Shown in pieces: positions 54,085 through 64,000 of a DNA stretch of 64,000 bases (position 1 is the first letter of the stretch; every line of letters begins with the position of its first letter). The notes beneath the pieces were generated by a model. The model had not been told where the DNA came from, searched no databases, and saw only the letters and a list, made by a program, of their open reading frames with translations. Source of the DNA: Diphasiastrum complanatum (Eukaryota; Streptophyta; Lycopodiopsida; Lycopodiales; Lycopodiaceae); contig CM055097.1 of the NCBI GenBank assembly GCA_029204225.1, positions 67,720,801 to 67,784,800 of the forward strand. Reading direction: 5' to 3'. The position numbers and the translations under genes are program-made.

Positions 54085-54790
54085 GTAGCAAGATTACTTT
54101 GCATGGACTTATGAAGATTTGAAGGGTATTTCGACATCAGTGATTGAACATACCATACCTTTAGTACCTGATGCAGTTCCAAAGGTTACAAAGTTCTATC
54201 TCTGTAATCCTAATGTGGCAGACCTGATAAAGAAAGAACTTTAGAGATTGCTTGATGCCGATTTTATTTATGAGATCAAGCATAGTGAATAGATTTCATC
54301 GATTGTCATTGTTTTTAAGAAAAATGGAAAATTGCGAATCTGTGTGAATCTCAAAGCGTTGAACAAAGTGACGTAAAAGGATCACTTTTCGTTACCTTTT
54401 ACTGAAAGCATTTTGGATCGCCTTGCTGGAACGGAAGCTTATAGTTTCCTGGATGGATTTAGTGGTTACAACCAAGTTCAGATTGCACCTGCCGATCGCC
54501 ATAAAATTGCTTTTGCAACAGAATGGGACACCTATGCTTACAAAGTAATGTCGTTTGGACTCTGTAATGCACCAAGTTCATTCCAAAGAGTAATGCAATT
54601 TGCTTTTAAAGATTATCTGCAGAAATTCCTTGAAATTTACTTGGACGACTTGGGAGTTCATAGTACAGATACAGACCACCTAGATCGATTGGAAAAAGTA
54701 TTTGAAAGATGCCACAAATATCAGATTTCTCTAAATCTGGAAAAATATCAGATATGGGTTTCCCATGGAGTTTGCCACGGATTATTCTAA
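54085..54790 (+). pseudogene. gypsy reverse transcriptase
   Basis: Motifs in order: DYFAWTYEDLKGIS, EHTIPLVPDAVP, LRICVNLKALNKVT (domain with catalytic Asp replaced at RICVN versus the usual VCVDYR/LNK), FLDGFSGYNQVQIA, TYAYKVMSFGLCNAPSSFQR and the active site EIYLDDLGVHS (about 54635-54665). Stops at 54056, 54243, 54291 and 54375 break the first half. It would copy element RNA to DNA. The second half (54413-54790) is open. Confidence 0.92.
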
Positions 54791-55400
54791 GATCAAAGTT
54801 ATTGTGGAATTGCCACCACCAGCAATAATTCGTGGAGTTTACGTGTTTATGGGTCATGCGAACTACTATCGAATCTTTATTATCTTCTTTGCGGATTTAG
54901 CACGACCTATATACAAACTGACTATTGTTCCTATTTGGACAGTAGAAGCGTTAGAAGCCTTTGAAAAATTAAAAAAAGCATTAACTTCAGCACCAATACT
55001 ACGTTCTCCAGATTGGACGATGCCTCAAAATATGCCATTGGATCAGTTTTGACGCAGCCAGGTGACTATAAGAAAGATTATCCTATACAATTTGCAAGCA
55101 GGCAACTTACAGATCCAGAAAAGAATTATTCAACAACAGAACGTGAGGCATTAGCCATGGTTTTTTCTGTTCGAAAATTTTGTCACTACCTCATGGAAAC
55201 GCACTTTGCATTTTATACGGATCATCAACCGTTACTTTACTTGGTAAACAAGACATGCAATACTGGACGTATTGCAAGATGATTATTGTTATTGACTGAA
55301 TTTGACTTTCGAATTGTGGTTCGAAAGAGCAAGCAACATTATCTAGCCGATCACGTTTCGCGAATTGAATCCGCACCAGTTAATACTGAAGTGGATGATG
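54791..55400 (+). pseudogene. gypsy RNase H domain
   Basis: After the RT connection (FMGHANYYRIFI, FEKLKKALTSAPILRSPDW) comes DDASKYAIGSVLTQ with the first catalytic Asp, then IQFASRQLTDPEKNYSTTER and EALAMVFSVRKFCHYL with the Glu. FAFYTDHQPLLYLVNK holds the next Asp, and DFRIVVRKSKQHYLADHVSR the C-terminal motif. A frame change at about 55045 and a stop at 55282 break it. Confidence 0.92.
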
Positions 55401-55519
55401 AACTGCCAGATGCTGCATTGTTCTATATTGAAGCAGTACCTGAGTGGGCAGCAGATATTGTTGAGTACCTGATGCTAGGACAACCAAATGACTCCTTGAC
55501 AAAAGTATAGAAGAGACAA

Positions 55520-56700
55520 TTGATTCATAAGGCTCAACCTTATCAATTAATTGCAGGACAGTTGTATCATCGTGGATCATTTAATATTTTACGAAGGTGT
55601 GTTTTATCGCATGAAGTACCAAATTTAATTATGTTTTCACATGATGGCATGGGTGGAGGACATTTCTCTACAGATATTACTGTTCGCAAACTTTTACAAT
55701 CAGGTTGTTGGTGGCCTATGCTTCACAAGGACACATAAAATTTTATTCAGACATGTGATGTTTGCCAGCGAGCATGACGACCTACTCGACAAAACTATGA
55801 ACACTTGCATCCGGTTTTATCGCAAGCACCGTTTGAAAAATGGGGACTGGATTATGTTGGACCTTTTCACCCTACCACGCAAGGATCTCAGGCCTGATAC
55901 ATTATTGTCGCAACTGATTATATGACCAAGTGGGTAGAAGCCAAAGCTGTCAAAGTTGCTGATGCGAAATCTACGGCCAAGTTTCTATATGAAAATATTA
56001 TAATCAGATTTGGATGTCCGATCGAGATTGTCAGTGACCGAGGTACACACTTTGTTAATCAAACAATAAAGTGTTTACTGGAAGATTTTTTTGTTATACA
56101 CAGATTTAGTACTCCCTACTATCCCAGAGGGAATGGCCAAGCTGAATCTTCCAATAAGATTCTCTGCACCATTATGACAAAGACAGTTGAAGCGAGTTGG
56201 TCTAATTTGGAACATAAATTGTATGCAGCATTATGGGCATTCAAAACCGCTTACAAAAATAGTAAAAATCAAACACCTTTTCAACTGGTTTATGGTCAAG
56301 ATGTTGTCATGTCGATTGAATTTTTAATTCCATCCTTACGCATAGCAGCAACAGAACGATTAAATGATGATAAGTCTTTACAACTTCGTCATGAAGCGTT
56401 GCACAAATTATGTGAAACCCGATTGATGGCAGTTCATGCCTTAGCAACAGAGAAAGGACGTCGCAAGGCATGGCACGATTGTCGATTACACAAAAAAGAT
56501 CTGAAACCAGGAGATCTGGCATTGATGTACAAAACCAAGCTGATCAAGCAAAAGTTGAAGTTTACCGGTGAAGGCTAGTATAAAGTGAAGGAAATCTTAA
56601 ACTATGACGCAGTAATTCTTGATCACTTGGATGGAAAACGATTTGATACTCTGATAAATGGCAGCCGATTACGCAAGTTTTGACAGCCTGCTCCACCAGT
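55520..56700 (+). pseudogene. gypsy integrase
   Basis: The zinc-binding region reads MFSHDGMGGGHFSTDITV, CWWPMLHKD and, frameshifted, a CDVCQ-like remnant. The core reads YMTKWVEAKAVKVADAKS, VSDRGTHFVNQTIKCLL (second catalytic Asp, about 56033) and YYPRGNGQAESSNKIL (catalytic Glu, about 56145), then LWAFKTAYKN, TPFQLVYGQDVVMSIEF. The C-terminal DNA-binding part reads HKKDLKPGDLALMYKTK and, after a stop at 56578, INGSRLRKF. No chromodomain follows, as expected for Tat/Athila-type elements. Confidence 0.92.
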
Positions 56701-57350
56701 TCAGCAAGCCTGATCTCAATATTTTTTTTAAAATTTTAATTGTTTTTCAATTTTTTGTTTTCAGTACTTAATTTGCTAAGATTTTTGGAAAAAGAAAGTT
56801 AAAAAAAAAAAGAAAAAAAAAAAGAAAAAAGAAAAGTAAAGCAAGAAATAAGAAAAGGCTGATGAGCAAAAGTCAGAAATTCATCAGCATAGGAAAAAGG
56901 AAGCACAGTAATTTTTCGATGGAAAATGACTTAGAAAATCAGTGTTTTGGTCAAATTTGGCCTATACAGTACCAGAAACCTTCGCTGAACTGTCAGTATG
57001 TACATCCACTCTAGATTTATCTAATTCAAGGTGGGCGAAGATTTCTGTCAAGAGAAAATCTAGTTTTTGAGTTAGGCAAAGTATCACTGATATGCCATTT
57101 TGGGAACCTTTGCCGAGCATCTTAACCTCATTATGAACCTTCGCCGACCTGCTAGATGATCTTAAAATGTTAAAATTAGGTTGACCATAGGTTCAGAATG
57201 TGAAAAAATGCATTTATGACAGTACCTAGGCAAAGGACCCTCCTGGGCGAAGGTTCATCCTTCGCCGGACTTGGAAAACATTCGCCTGATAGGTTCAGAT
57301 CCCTAGAAACCTTTGCTGAGATTTTTATAGCCTATTTTCACAGTACTATA
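56701..57350 (+). repeat. 3' untranslated stretch repeating the CCTTCGCCGA words
   Basis: An A-rich run at 56800-56850 is followed by the same short words as in the 5' leader: AACCTTCGCTGAACTG (56982), GGGCGAAGATT (57032), CCTTTGCCGAGC (57109), CCTTCGCCGACCTGC (57138), GGGCGAAGGTTCATCCTTCGCCGGAC (57244-57269), TTCGCCTGATAGG (57281), CCTTTGCTGAG (57310). No LTR start is recognisable. Confidence 0.75.
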
Positions 57351-57564
57351 CATGCCTGCAAATTTTTGTTCAGAACTGATCAGCCAAACTAGTATTCAGT
57401 GTAATGGACCCACTAAATTCACCTATAAGTTGACTGAATTCGATTCATTCCTCAATTGTGCTAGCGAAGCTCTTGCAAATTTTTCTTGCGACCAAAGCCT
57501 TCCAAAATTTCTGGATTGCTTTCTAATACACTTTTACGCATTTTATATTTCCTTTCTGATCATC

Positions 57565-58194
57565 ATGTCTTCTACCGATACTTCCTACTCTCCGCGCTAT
57601 ACTATCCATCGTGATGTCCCATCTGCAACGGACATCATAATTCTTCCTAGCACAAGCATGGTCACTCAGTGGATGACCCCTGCAGAGCCGCTGCTCACTA
57701 CAATGGGTATTCATGAGAGAGCCTTTTCGGGTCGCACCAATATGGATTTCATCACTCTTGCCTTCAGTACGTGGAAGGAAGAGAAATCCAAATTTTATAT
57801 CACTTTCCAGGGAGCCACACATAAGGTGTGCATCACTGAGGCCGCCCTTGCAGCTATAGGTATAGCATCTAGCACGCAGGCCTCACCCAATCATAAGCAC
57901 GCCAAATAGACCATCAAGCCATATATTAACCTCACCAACGATCTGCATTGGACCAATGATGGCTACCTTCTGGAAGCCATCATTGAGCCTTCAATCCACG
58001 CTGCTGCCCAGCTACTGAACAACTTCCTGATGGTTGGCAACCTCAGGAAAGACCGCATCACATCACATATCCTCCTCCATAGGATAGTGGAGTCCCACAC
58101 CAAGTTAGCCAAAGCCCCTCTTGAACCGTATAATTGGTTCAAGACTGTTTCTGGTGAGCTCAAACGAGCTATTAAGGCCAATACCATGGTACTT
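57565..58194 (+). CDS. extra ORF downstream of gypsy pol, function unknown (one internal stop)
   Basis: The open frame runs from 57352 to a TAG at 57907. I favour ATG 57565 (MSSTDTSYSPRYTIHRD), since the residues before it look non-coding. After the TAG the same frame stays open and protein-like to 58194 (YINLTNDLHWTNDGYLLEAI, IHAAAQLLNNFLMVGNLRKD, HRIVESHTKLAKAPLEPYNW, then KRAIKAN). The full length would be about 209 codons. Fragments like FITLAFSTWKEEKSKFYITF and VCITEAALAAIGI remind me of the 'ORF-1/putative plant transposon protein' domain found in Athila-type elements, but I cannot confirm this. It sits where Tat and Athila elements often carry extra ORFs. The minus-strand integrase at 58185 cuts into its end. 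Confidence 0.55.
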
Positions 58195-59330
58195 CCATAA
58201 GCGGCTGCCATTAACTAGGGTATCTAGGGGTATGCCTTCTAATGTCTCCAATTGTACTGCACCATTTGCAAAGATTTTCTTTACTATGTAAGGTCCTTGG
58301 CTACGGAATTTCAACTTTCTAGGGTGAAATTTCGACAATGTGTAAAGAAGGACTTTATCACCATCATAATTATCCTTAACCCTGACATGACGATCATGTT
58401 ACCGTCTCTTATGAACCAACTGTGCATGATAAGATATGAGTCATGTTTCACACAATATGGTTAATGTAAAGAGTCTATTTTGTACTTGGTGTTGATAAGT
58501 AATATCATCACACAAGTCAGTAGCATATGCCAAAGTGACACGTAGGGAAGGAATTAAAAATTCCACCGGTATAGCGGCCTCTTGGCCATACACTAGTTCA
58601 AATGGTCTTTTCCAACTCGTGGCTCATTTTGGTGTTGTTTTATAAGCCCAAATAGCAGAGAATAATTTTGTTTCCCATTTTGTTCTACTTGTTTCTACTA
58701 TCTTGGTTAGAACTTTACAAATTGTTTTGTTTGTGGATTCAGCTTGCCCATTGCACCTAGGATAGTACAGGGTACTCTTGCGATGAATAACAAAGTAATG
58801 AGTTAATAAACTGTTGATTACTGCATCAAGAAAGTGAGACCCACGATCACTTACAAGTTCGATTGGATAGCGAAATCGAGTGATAATGTTTTCATAGAGG
58901 AAGCGTACGGTTTTTGCGTTGGCATTTCGTATCGCTCTAGCCTCTATCTGTTTTGTTGCATAATCAGTGGCAATCAGGATGTATCGTGATTGTGTGCCAC
59001 ATGCTGCTGGGGACTTATAGGAAGAACAAAATCAATGCCCCACTTGTGAAATGCTTCACTCTCAAGTATTGGAGTAAGGAGCAGTGTGGTCAGCTTTCTG
59101 AATATTTTTTGCGCATTGACAAACTTCGCAAACTTTCACATAAATATGGTGTCTTTGAATAGTGTTGGCCACCAAAATCTTCCCAAAAGGATTGCCCTAG
59201 CAGTAGCATTGGAGGAGAAATGTCCACCTCCAATACCTTTGTGTGTCAAGGCAACGATTTGTCGGACTTCAGATTCATGTGCACACAACAAGAGATGGCG
59301 TGAAGCTGTTGTGTCGTCTAGAGGAAATCA
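58185..59330 (-). pseudogene. gypsy integrase relic, minus strand
   Basis: Minus strand from 59330 down: HESEVRQIVALTHKGIGGGH and ILLGRFWWPTLFKD (zinc-binding region), CEVCQ-like remnant, FHKWGIDFVLPISP. The core follows with YILIATDYATKQIEARAI, ELVSDRGSHFLDAVINSLL (Asp) and YYPRCNGQAESTNKTI (Glu), then KRPFELVYGQEAAIPVEFLI. The C-terminus is SPRKLKFRSQGPYIVKKIF and TLVNGSRLWKYHG (58338-58190). The same lineage as the plus-strand element but a clearly different copy, with several stops. RT and gag are absent. Confidence 0.88.
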
Positions 59331-59552
59331 TGGGTGGCTGCTCATTGTCAAGTTAGTTTGCAAAATGCAAGAAGTGAGTGTGAGGAGGCTCCGACATCGA
59401 AGTTCGTTGTATTGTCGTTGGTGTTGGGGCGAATAACGCGACATTCTTCGAGGTTTGCCTTTGGTGCCTGAAAAAAAAACCAGTAAACAATGCTTGTCAC
59501 AATTTTTGCATTAAGAGAGAGATGTCGTGCTGCGCTACAATTGGAAATCAAC
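59331..59552. other. short unassigned stretch beside the gypsy relic
   Basis: ACGCGACATTCTTCGAGG (59437-59454) matches the word array of the LTR at 47215-47400, so a piece of family B LTR may lie here. No gene. Confidence 0.4.
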
Positions 59553-59713
59553 TATCTGATACTGAAATTTGATACCACAAATTGAAGAATATGATACTAT
59601 GAAAAGTATCTAATGATATTGATTTGATATCATGAAAGATATCAAGTATTAGAAGTTTGATATAACAGATTGCTCTGATATCATAAAGGTGCGCTATGAT
59701 ATTATATATGAGA
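59553..59713 (-). repeat. array of primer-site-like TGATACCA words next to the true primer site
   Basis: Within about 160 bp the word TGATA(C/T)(C/T)A occurs about ten times: ATCTGATACTG (59554), TTTGATACCA (59568), TATGATACTA (59590), AATGATATT (59612), TTTGATATCA (59623), TTTGATATAA (59656), GCTCTGATATCA (59672), GCTATGATATTA (59693). These differ from the primer site complement GCTCTGATACCA by one to four bases. Confidence 0.75.
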
Positions 59714-59725
59714 GCTCTGATACCA
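59714..59725 (-). promoter_or_regulatory. primer binding site, tRNA-iMet type, minus orientation
   Basis: GCTCTGATACCA on the plus strand is TGGTATCAGAGC on the minus strand, directly abutting the LTR end CAACA (minus sense). Confidence 0.92.
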
Positions 59726-60724
59726 TGTTGGAAAGAGGTGATAATGCAATGACGACAAGTCGAAGACAGTAAATGACTTATCGAGCACAGCAGAATGGAA
59801 CCTACTAATGCATGACTACGCCTATTAATATTGAACAAAACATAATGACAAGAGTCACGTTCAATCTTTTACCAACTAACTTTGAAATCATCAAAGCTAA
59901 AGTGATTACGTAGCCAAACAATGAACAATTGAACTATCAAACAAAAGCAATATGAGATCACAGAGATTCTGACATAATATTGAACGCAATAAAGGATAGA
60001 TTGATTCAGAAAATAATCAGCACGGGACAATTGCATATAGAAACCGCGTACTCTAAGCTATCTCTAAAAACTCTGTCTGATTTGCACTTCCACTGATAAG
60101 CAGTAAGTGCTAATAGCAAAACTCTAAAGAACAAAGCCAGAATGCTCAAGAGTGTTCAAGCTTGAAAGCTTGATAGAGCTGCTAAATTCTACTTCAAGGC
60201 ATTGCATGAATGAATTGCTTGAATTATATGAATTTCAAATTGATAGAATTATAAACAGCTATTTATACTAAGCAAATAGTAGGTGTCCAATAGGACAACT
60301 AATTAGGTCGTAGATCATAATGGCCAGTGGGTTATAGTGAGCTGGCATCCATCCAGTTTGTACTTCTTGGAAATTTACTTGCTATAGGGTTAGGGCAAGT
60401 CTTTGGCTTCACAGTGGAACAATTAACTGTCATTCATCGACATGACCAAAGTGGCTAAAGTCTCCGAAGTCACTGGTGGACGAAGTCTTCGAAGTGGCCG
60501 AAGTTCGTCAAAGTCTTCAAAGTTTGTCGATGATGTCCCATATGTCGGATCCATCGAGTTGTTTCCATAGAAGACGCTCGAAGTCATGAAGGTCATGCAG
60601 TGCTCATGGTTAAAGTATGGACTTCAAGATATGAAGGATGTGAACACTTCTTGAGCTTTATGTTACAAAACAAGTCAAATTAGCATTGTCATAATTTTTA
60701 CTAAGCTGAAATTTTTATTCAACA
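59726..60724 (-). repeat. 999-bp copia-type 5' LTR, minus orientation
   Basis: On the minus strand it starts TGTTGAATAAA and ends CTTTCCAACA, with TGTTG/CAACA ends and the primer site adjacent. A TATA box TAGTATAAATAG lies near 60270-60259 (minus). Upstream of it, 60440-60620, the words CGAAGTC, TCGAAGTGGC, CGAAGTTCGTC and TCGAAGTCATGAAG form a cluster. The element body to the left is missing beyond the leader. Confidence 0.75.
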
Positions 60725-60819
60725 GAATAGTATACGCTTGTTAAGCATTTTGAATATTGGCAATTTAATCAAAAAGAAAGAAAGAAAGGTGTCTAGGTCA
60801 TTTTTTTTGTCACCATGTT

Positions 60820-61085
60820 GAAGGAACTCAACCATGTTTTTTGGCACATGAGCTACCTTGACTACTTTGGCTTCCACTCAATTGGTGAAATAGTCAATTG
60901 CGACAATAATATATTGAGCATGCTATCCTCATGGTGCAGGATGAATGGGATTGACATAGTAGAGCTCCCATTTTTCAAACAGATTTTTAGCTAGGCTTAG
61001 GTGAAGTGTCATCAACTCAACTTTTTTAGGTTTGGTGGCTTGTTGGCATACATCACAATGCTTCACATTAACATGGATATCCTTG
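60820..61085 (-). pseudogene. gypsy integrase fragment, minus strand
   Basis: The minus strand reads KDIHVNVKHCDVCQQATKPK (second half of the zinc finger), LFEKWELYYVNPIHPA, then YIIVAIDYFTN and VEAKVVKVAHVPKNMVEFL (first catalytic Asp). It is a third integrase copy, diverged from the other two and truncated at both sides. Confidence 0.85.
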
Positions 61086-61842
61086 TATATTGTTGACCAA
61101 GGTATTGCATCTTGAATAAACTATTTTCAAGATTTCTATAAACATGCAGAGATGTATGTTCAAATGTAGAGCAACAACACATACTTGAGTTGTGTTGAAT
61201 TCGTGCTCAAGATTGCTTGTATATATGCAAGTCTTGACATATAATGGCTGCTTGCTCAAGATTCTATGTAGATTTACAGATTGTTCCAAAAAATAAAAAT
61301 AAATGCTAAATAAGGTTGTACAAGGTGAGAGTCAATTCTTTTTTAATTGGAAATTAATGTAGTTCTAGCACAAACAAGTGTGTATATTGCATAAATAGCA
61401 TGAAAATAGATGATTATGGGATATATCGGTGATGGACTTGCTCCAGTACTTTCAAGACAATGCCTTACGACTTATAATCTCAGCACCTCTTTCCATGCTA
61501 AGAATATATTTATGGAATGATGAGGGGCCACATCGCGATTGTTGTTTAAAAGTATGCGAGCAAATAATACAGACACATTGTCATCCATGAAAAATAAAGA
61601 ATCCATAGCATAACATGTCTAGAAGCCTTTTGATGGTCAAAGTGGGGCCTTGGCATTTTGCGAGTAAATTTTTTGCGAGTTTTGCAAGTTTCTTTCTTGC
61701 CATGACTCAACAAAAAGATGCTACCTTTTTTTATGCTGCTACTTCAATGTTTATTATTAAGAATGTGGTTTGGCACATAGCTAAAAATCTCGAAAGTAAA
61801 AAAAAATTCAAATTTAATTTTGTTTTTTGTAGCCTCCAAAGA
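61086..61842. other. non-coding stretch, no feature recognised
   Basis: AT-rich sequence with no conserved frame. TTTTGCGAGTAAATTTTTTGCGAGTTTTGC at 61656 repeats a short TTTTGCGAGT word. Confidence 0.45.
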
Positions 61843-62044
61843 TAGCACTCCGGCATGCTAGGTGAGACCGCTTGAAATTTTTTTTTTTGCGGCGTCAGCG
61901 TAATCCTATAGCACACCGGCGTGCTATTTGATTTCGCCGCAAAAAAAAAAATTCTTGTTTCATTTAGCACCCCCGCGTGCTATCTTTGAAGGTTGCCAAA
62001 AAAAAAAAAAATCTAGCTGATTTACTTAGCACACTTGCATGCTA
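61843..62044. repeat. four 18-bp palindromes TAGCAC-N6-(G/A)TGCTA with homopolymer spacers
   Basis: Copies lie at 61843-61860, 61909-61926, 61965-61982 and 62027-62044, each exactly 18 bp, starting TAGCAC and ending GCTA, spaced 66, 56 and 62 bp. Spacers carry A or T runs of 9-14 bp. The second palindrome is nested in a wider inverted repeat, a T-run ending GCGGCG (to 61894) facing CGCCGC followed by an A-run (from 61935). Confidence 0.9.
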
Positions 62045-63689
62045 TGTTTGGAAGCTGAAAAAAAAATTCTAAAATAATGTTTTTACTCAAAATTTGGTTC
62101 TCAAATGTGTCAAAATATCTTTTTTATTTTATTTAACCTATATTGATGTATCCACAAAAATACGATGGAATACCTTAAAAGTAGATATTTGATACATGAA
62201 TTGTCACATTTGGTATTCCAATGTACACAATTTGGTACTCCCAGTATCACATAGATTATATAATTTGTTTTACATGAGAAAGTTGAATGGTTGTGAATGA
62301 TTCATGTGATACAGTGGCTCAAGCTATGGTGTCCAAGCCTTTTGTGGTATTGGAAAGTGAAACCCACTAATATGGTGGTTACATGAAGCCTACAACTCAC
62401 CTTAATGATGCTAGGAATGAGTTACCTCAGCAAATGGGCACAACAAATCCATTGTTCAATGTATTAGTAAGGCAAATATTGAAGTACCTTCACAATTGAT
62501 GTCAACTTGTTGCAAGCGTCAACATGGAGTATTTCAATCTTTTGCACCATGGAAGGTGGAACTTGGATACATAATCTTGCTTTGAACACAATCGAGACAA
62601 TATTGAGACTTGATAATTCTTGTGGTTTCAAACTTATTTTGTCTGGCACGAAAATACACGTCATGGTTGTGTGGACCTTTGTACATTCTAGATAGGAACT
62701 AAAGTTAGCTCAAGTTGAGACAGTCTCTCTCATTCTTGAGAATTCTTTATTGGAGACCATTGTGAGCTGCTCCTAATTACTTTGGAGGACAGCCCACGTT
62801 ACTATCAATTGCTCAGCTTATTGCTCATTATACTAGTAGGGGATGGATATTCAGTCTGTTATGTCTTGGAGATCTAGGAATGCTGTGTGAATGATCTTGG
62901 ATATGTGTTTTTAGCTAGGAACGTCAATACTGAGGTTTGTTATGTGTATGTATCCTCATTACGTGTTCATGTGGTGTGAGAGCACCATATTATTCCTTGG
63001 AATATGTGGGATGTTATTTGAAGGCCACTTTCCTAACTCTAGAGGTTTGGAGATGATATTCACTTGTGCACATGGTAATACAAGATTAAATAAAAGAGTG
63101 CACCAGTAACAGTAAGCTCTTTCTTAGGAGTCATGAGGAACAGAGAGATTTGAGAGCTGCTACAATGATTGCAAGCATGACTATTTACAAGTCCAGCAAA
63201 GATTATTATCAATAAGTTTCCTTTAAAACCCAGAGTGAATCTCATAAAAAGGCCACCTTGGCTACATCTAAAGTCAATGTTCTGTAGAACATTGATAGTG
63301 ACATGAAACTTACTTTGTAAAAAAGAGCACTAAGGAAATGCAGTGCCCATATGAGTACAGCAGCATGCACAATCAGAGCTAAATTTAGAGCAACAATAAA
63401 GGTTCTAATAAGTGGACTAAACAGGTTATCTATCAAGAGCAAACTATTTACTCCAATAGATTGTCAAAAAGGTGGGCACCAAGGTTCTGACACATTTAGC
63501 CCATATTGCAGCTTTCTCTTATCAAGCTATTCTACAAGCGTTTAGCCTAAATATAAAGACTCCATGACCATGTCTTGTTGGTGCACCTAGTCACCAAAGG
63601 CTTGCAAAACTGGGAACACTAAATTCACCTAGAAATCCTAGCCTAACAGAGTCGTCTGTTGCATTACCATAAACCATACATTTCTTACT
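62045..63689. other. non-coding; right end is the RUVBL2 3' UTR
   Basis: No other gene is recognisable. The few hundred bases left of 63690 lie downstream of the minus-strand RUVBL2 stop codon and would contain its 3' UTR. Confidence 0.45.

Positions 63690-64000
<311 letters not shown>

Noticed and set aside
61615-61845. 76-codon ORF ending at the palindrome array
   Set aside because: Composition reflects poly-A/T and TTTTGCGAGT repeats; no domain.

Overview
This window is nuclear DNA from a land plant, in a gene-poor, repeat-rich part of a large genome. The evidence is layered Ty1/copia and Ty3/gypsy LTR retrotransposons with plant-type primer binding sites, and two plant housekeeping genes with their usual sequence signatures. 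The very long perfect (CT/GA)n tracts and deep retrotransposon decay would suit a fern or similar large-genome lineage, but the sequence does not settle the species. There is no bacterial or organellar content and no CRISPR array.

Only two ordinary host genes are supportable. One is a minus-strand two-RRM protein of the hnRNP F/H (quasi-RRM) type at 33355-34572, with a tiny first coding exon and a G-box/TC-rich promoter. The other is the last coding exon of RuvB-like 2 (Reptin/TIP49b), minus strand, at 63690-64000, running off the right edge.

Layout. 1-2000: minus-strand Ty3/gypsy gag-protease relic and its repeat-rich leader. 2099-4920: deleted copia relic running into a composite CT satellite. 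5300-7920: minus-strand copia relic with LTR, an internal duplication and a 414-codon ORF. 8536-9870: 0.7-kb tandem duplication carrying GA tracts. 10386-11043: solo copia LTR. 13900-16045: microsatellites. 16050-24835: nested copia pieces, including one gag-protease unit with a non-standard 200-residue tail, an LTR with an adjacent tRNA-iMet primer site, and a complete LTR. 27030-30210: LTR and a copia gag-protease-integrase unit. 33355-35070: RRM gene and promoter. 37130-45080: copia LTR with a perfect 75-bp hairpin, gypsy LTR copies in inverted arrangement, and a chromodomain gypsy relic. 46641-48780: 3' half of a second copia family. 48792-58194: the most complete element, a Ty3/gypsy of Tat/Athila type by its TGGCGCCGTTG primer site, with leader, gag, protease, RT, RNase H, integrase and an extra ORF downstream of pol. 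58185-61085: minus-strand gypsy integrase pieces and a 999-bp copia-type LTR. 61843-62044: four matched palindromes. 63690-64000: RUVBL2.

Cross-cutting theme. Most element families here carry, in the LTR or untranslated leader, a cluster of a short family-specific word, repeated imperfectly and often in both orientations: CCTTCGCCGA, CTCTCGCAGG, CGAAGTC, CTTCGGCGTTTGG, ACATGCA, TGATACCA, TAGCAC-N6-GTGCTA. The word differs between families, but the kind of structure recurs. Together with the extra ORF of the gypsy element, this is the most interesting unexplained structure in the window.
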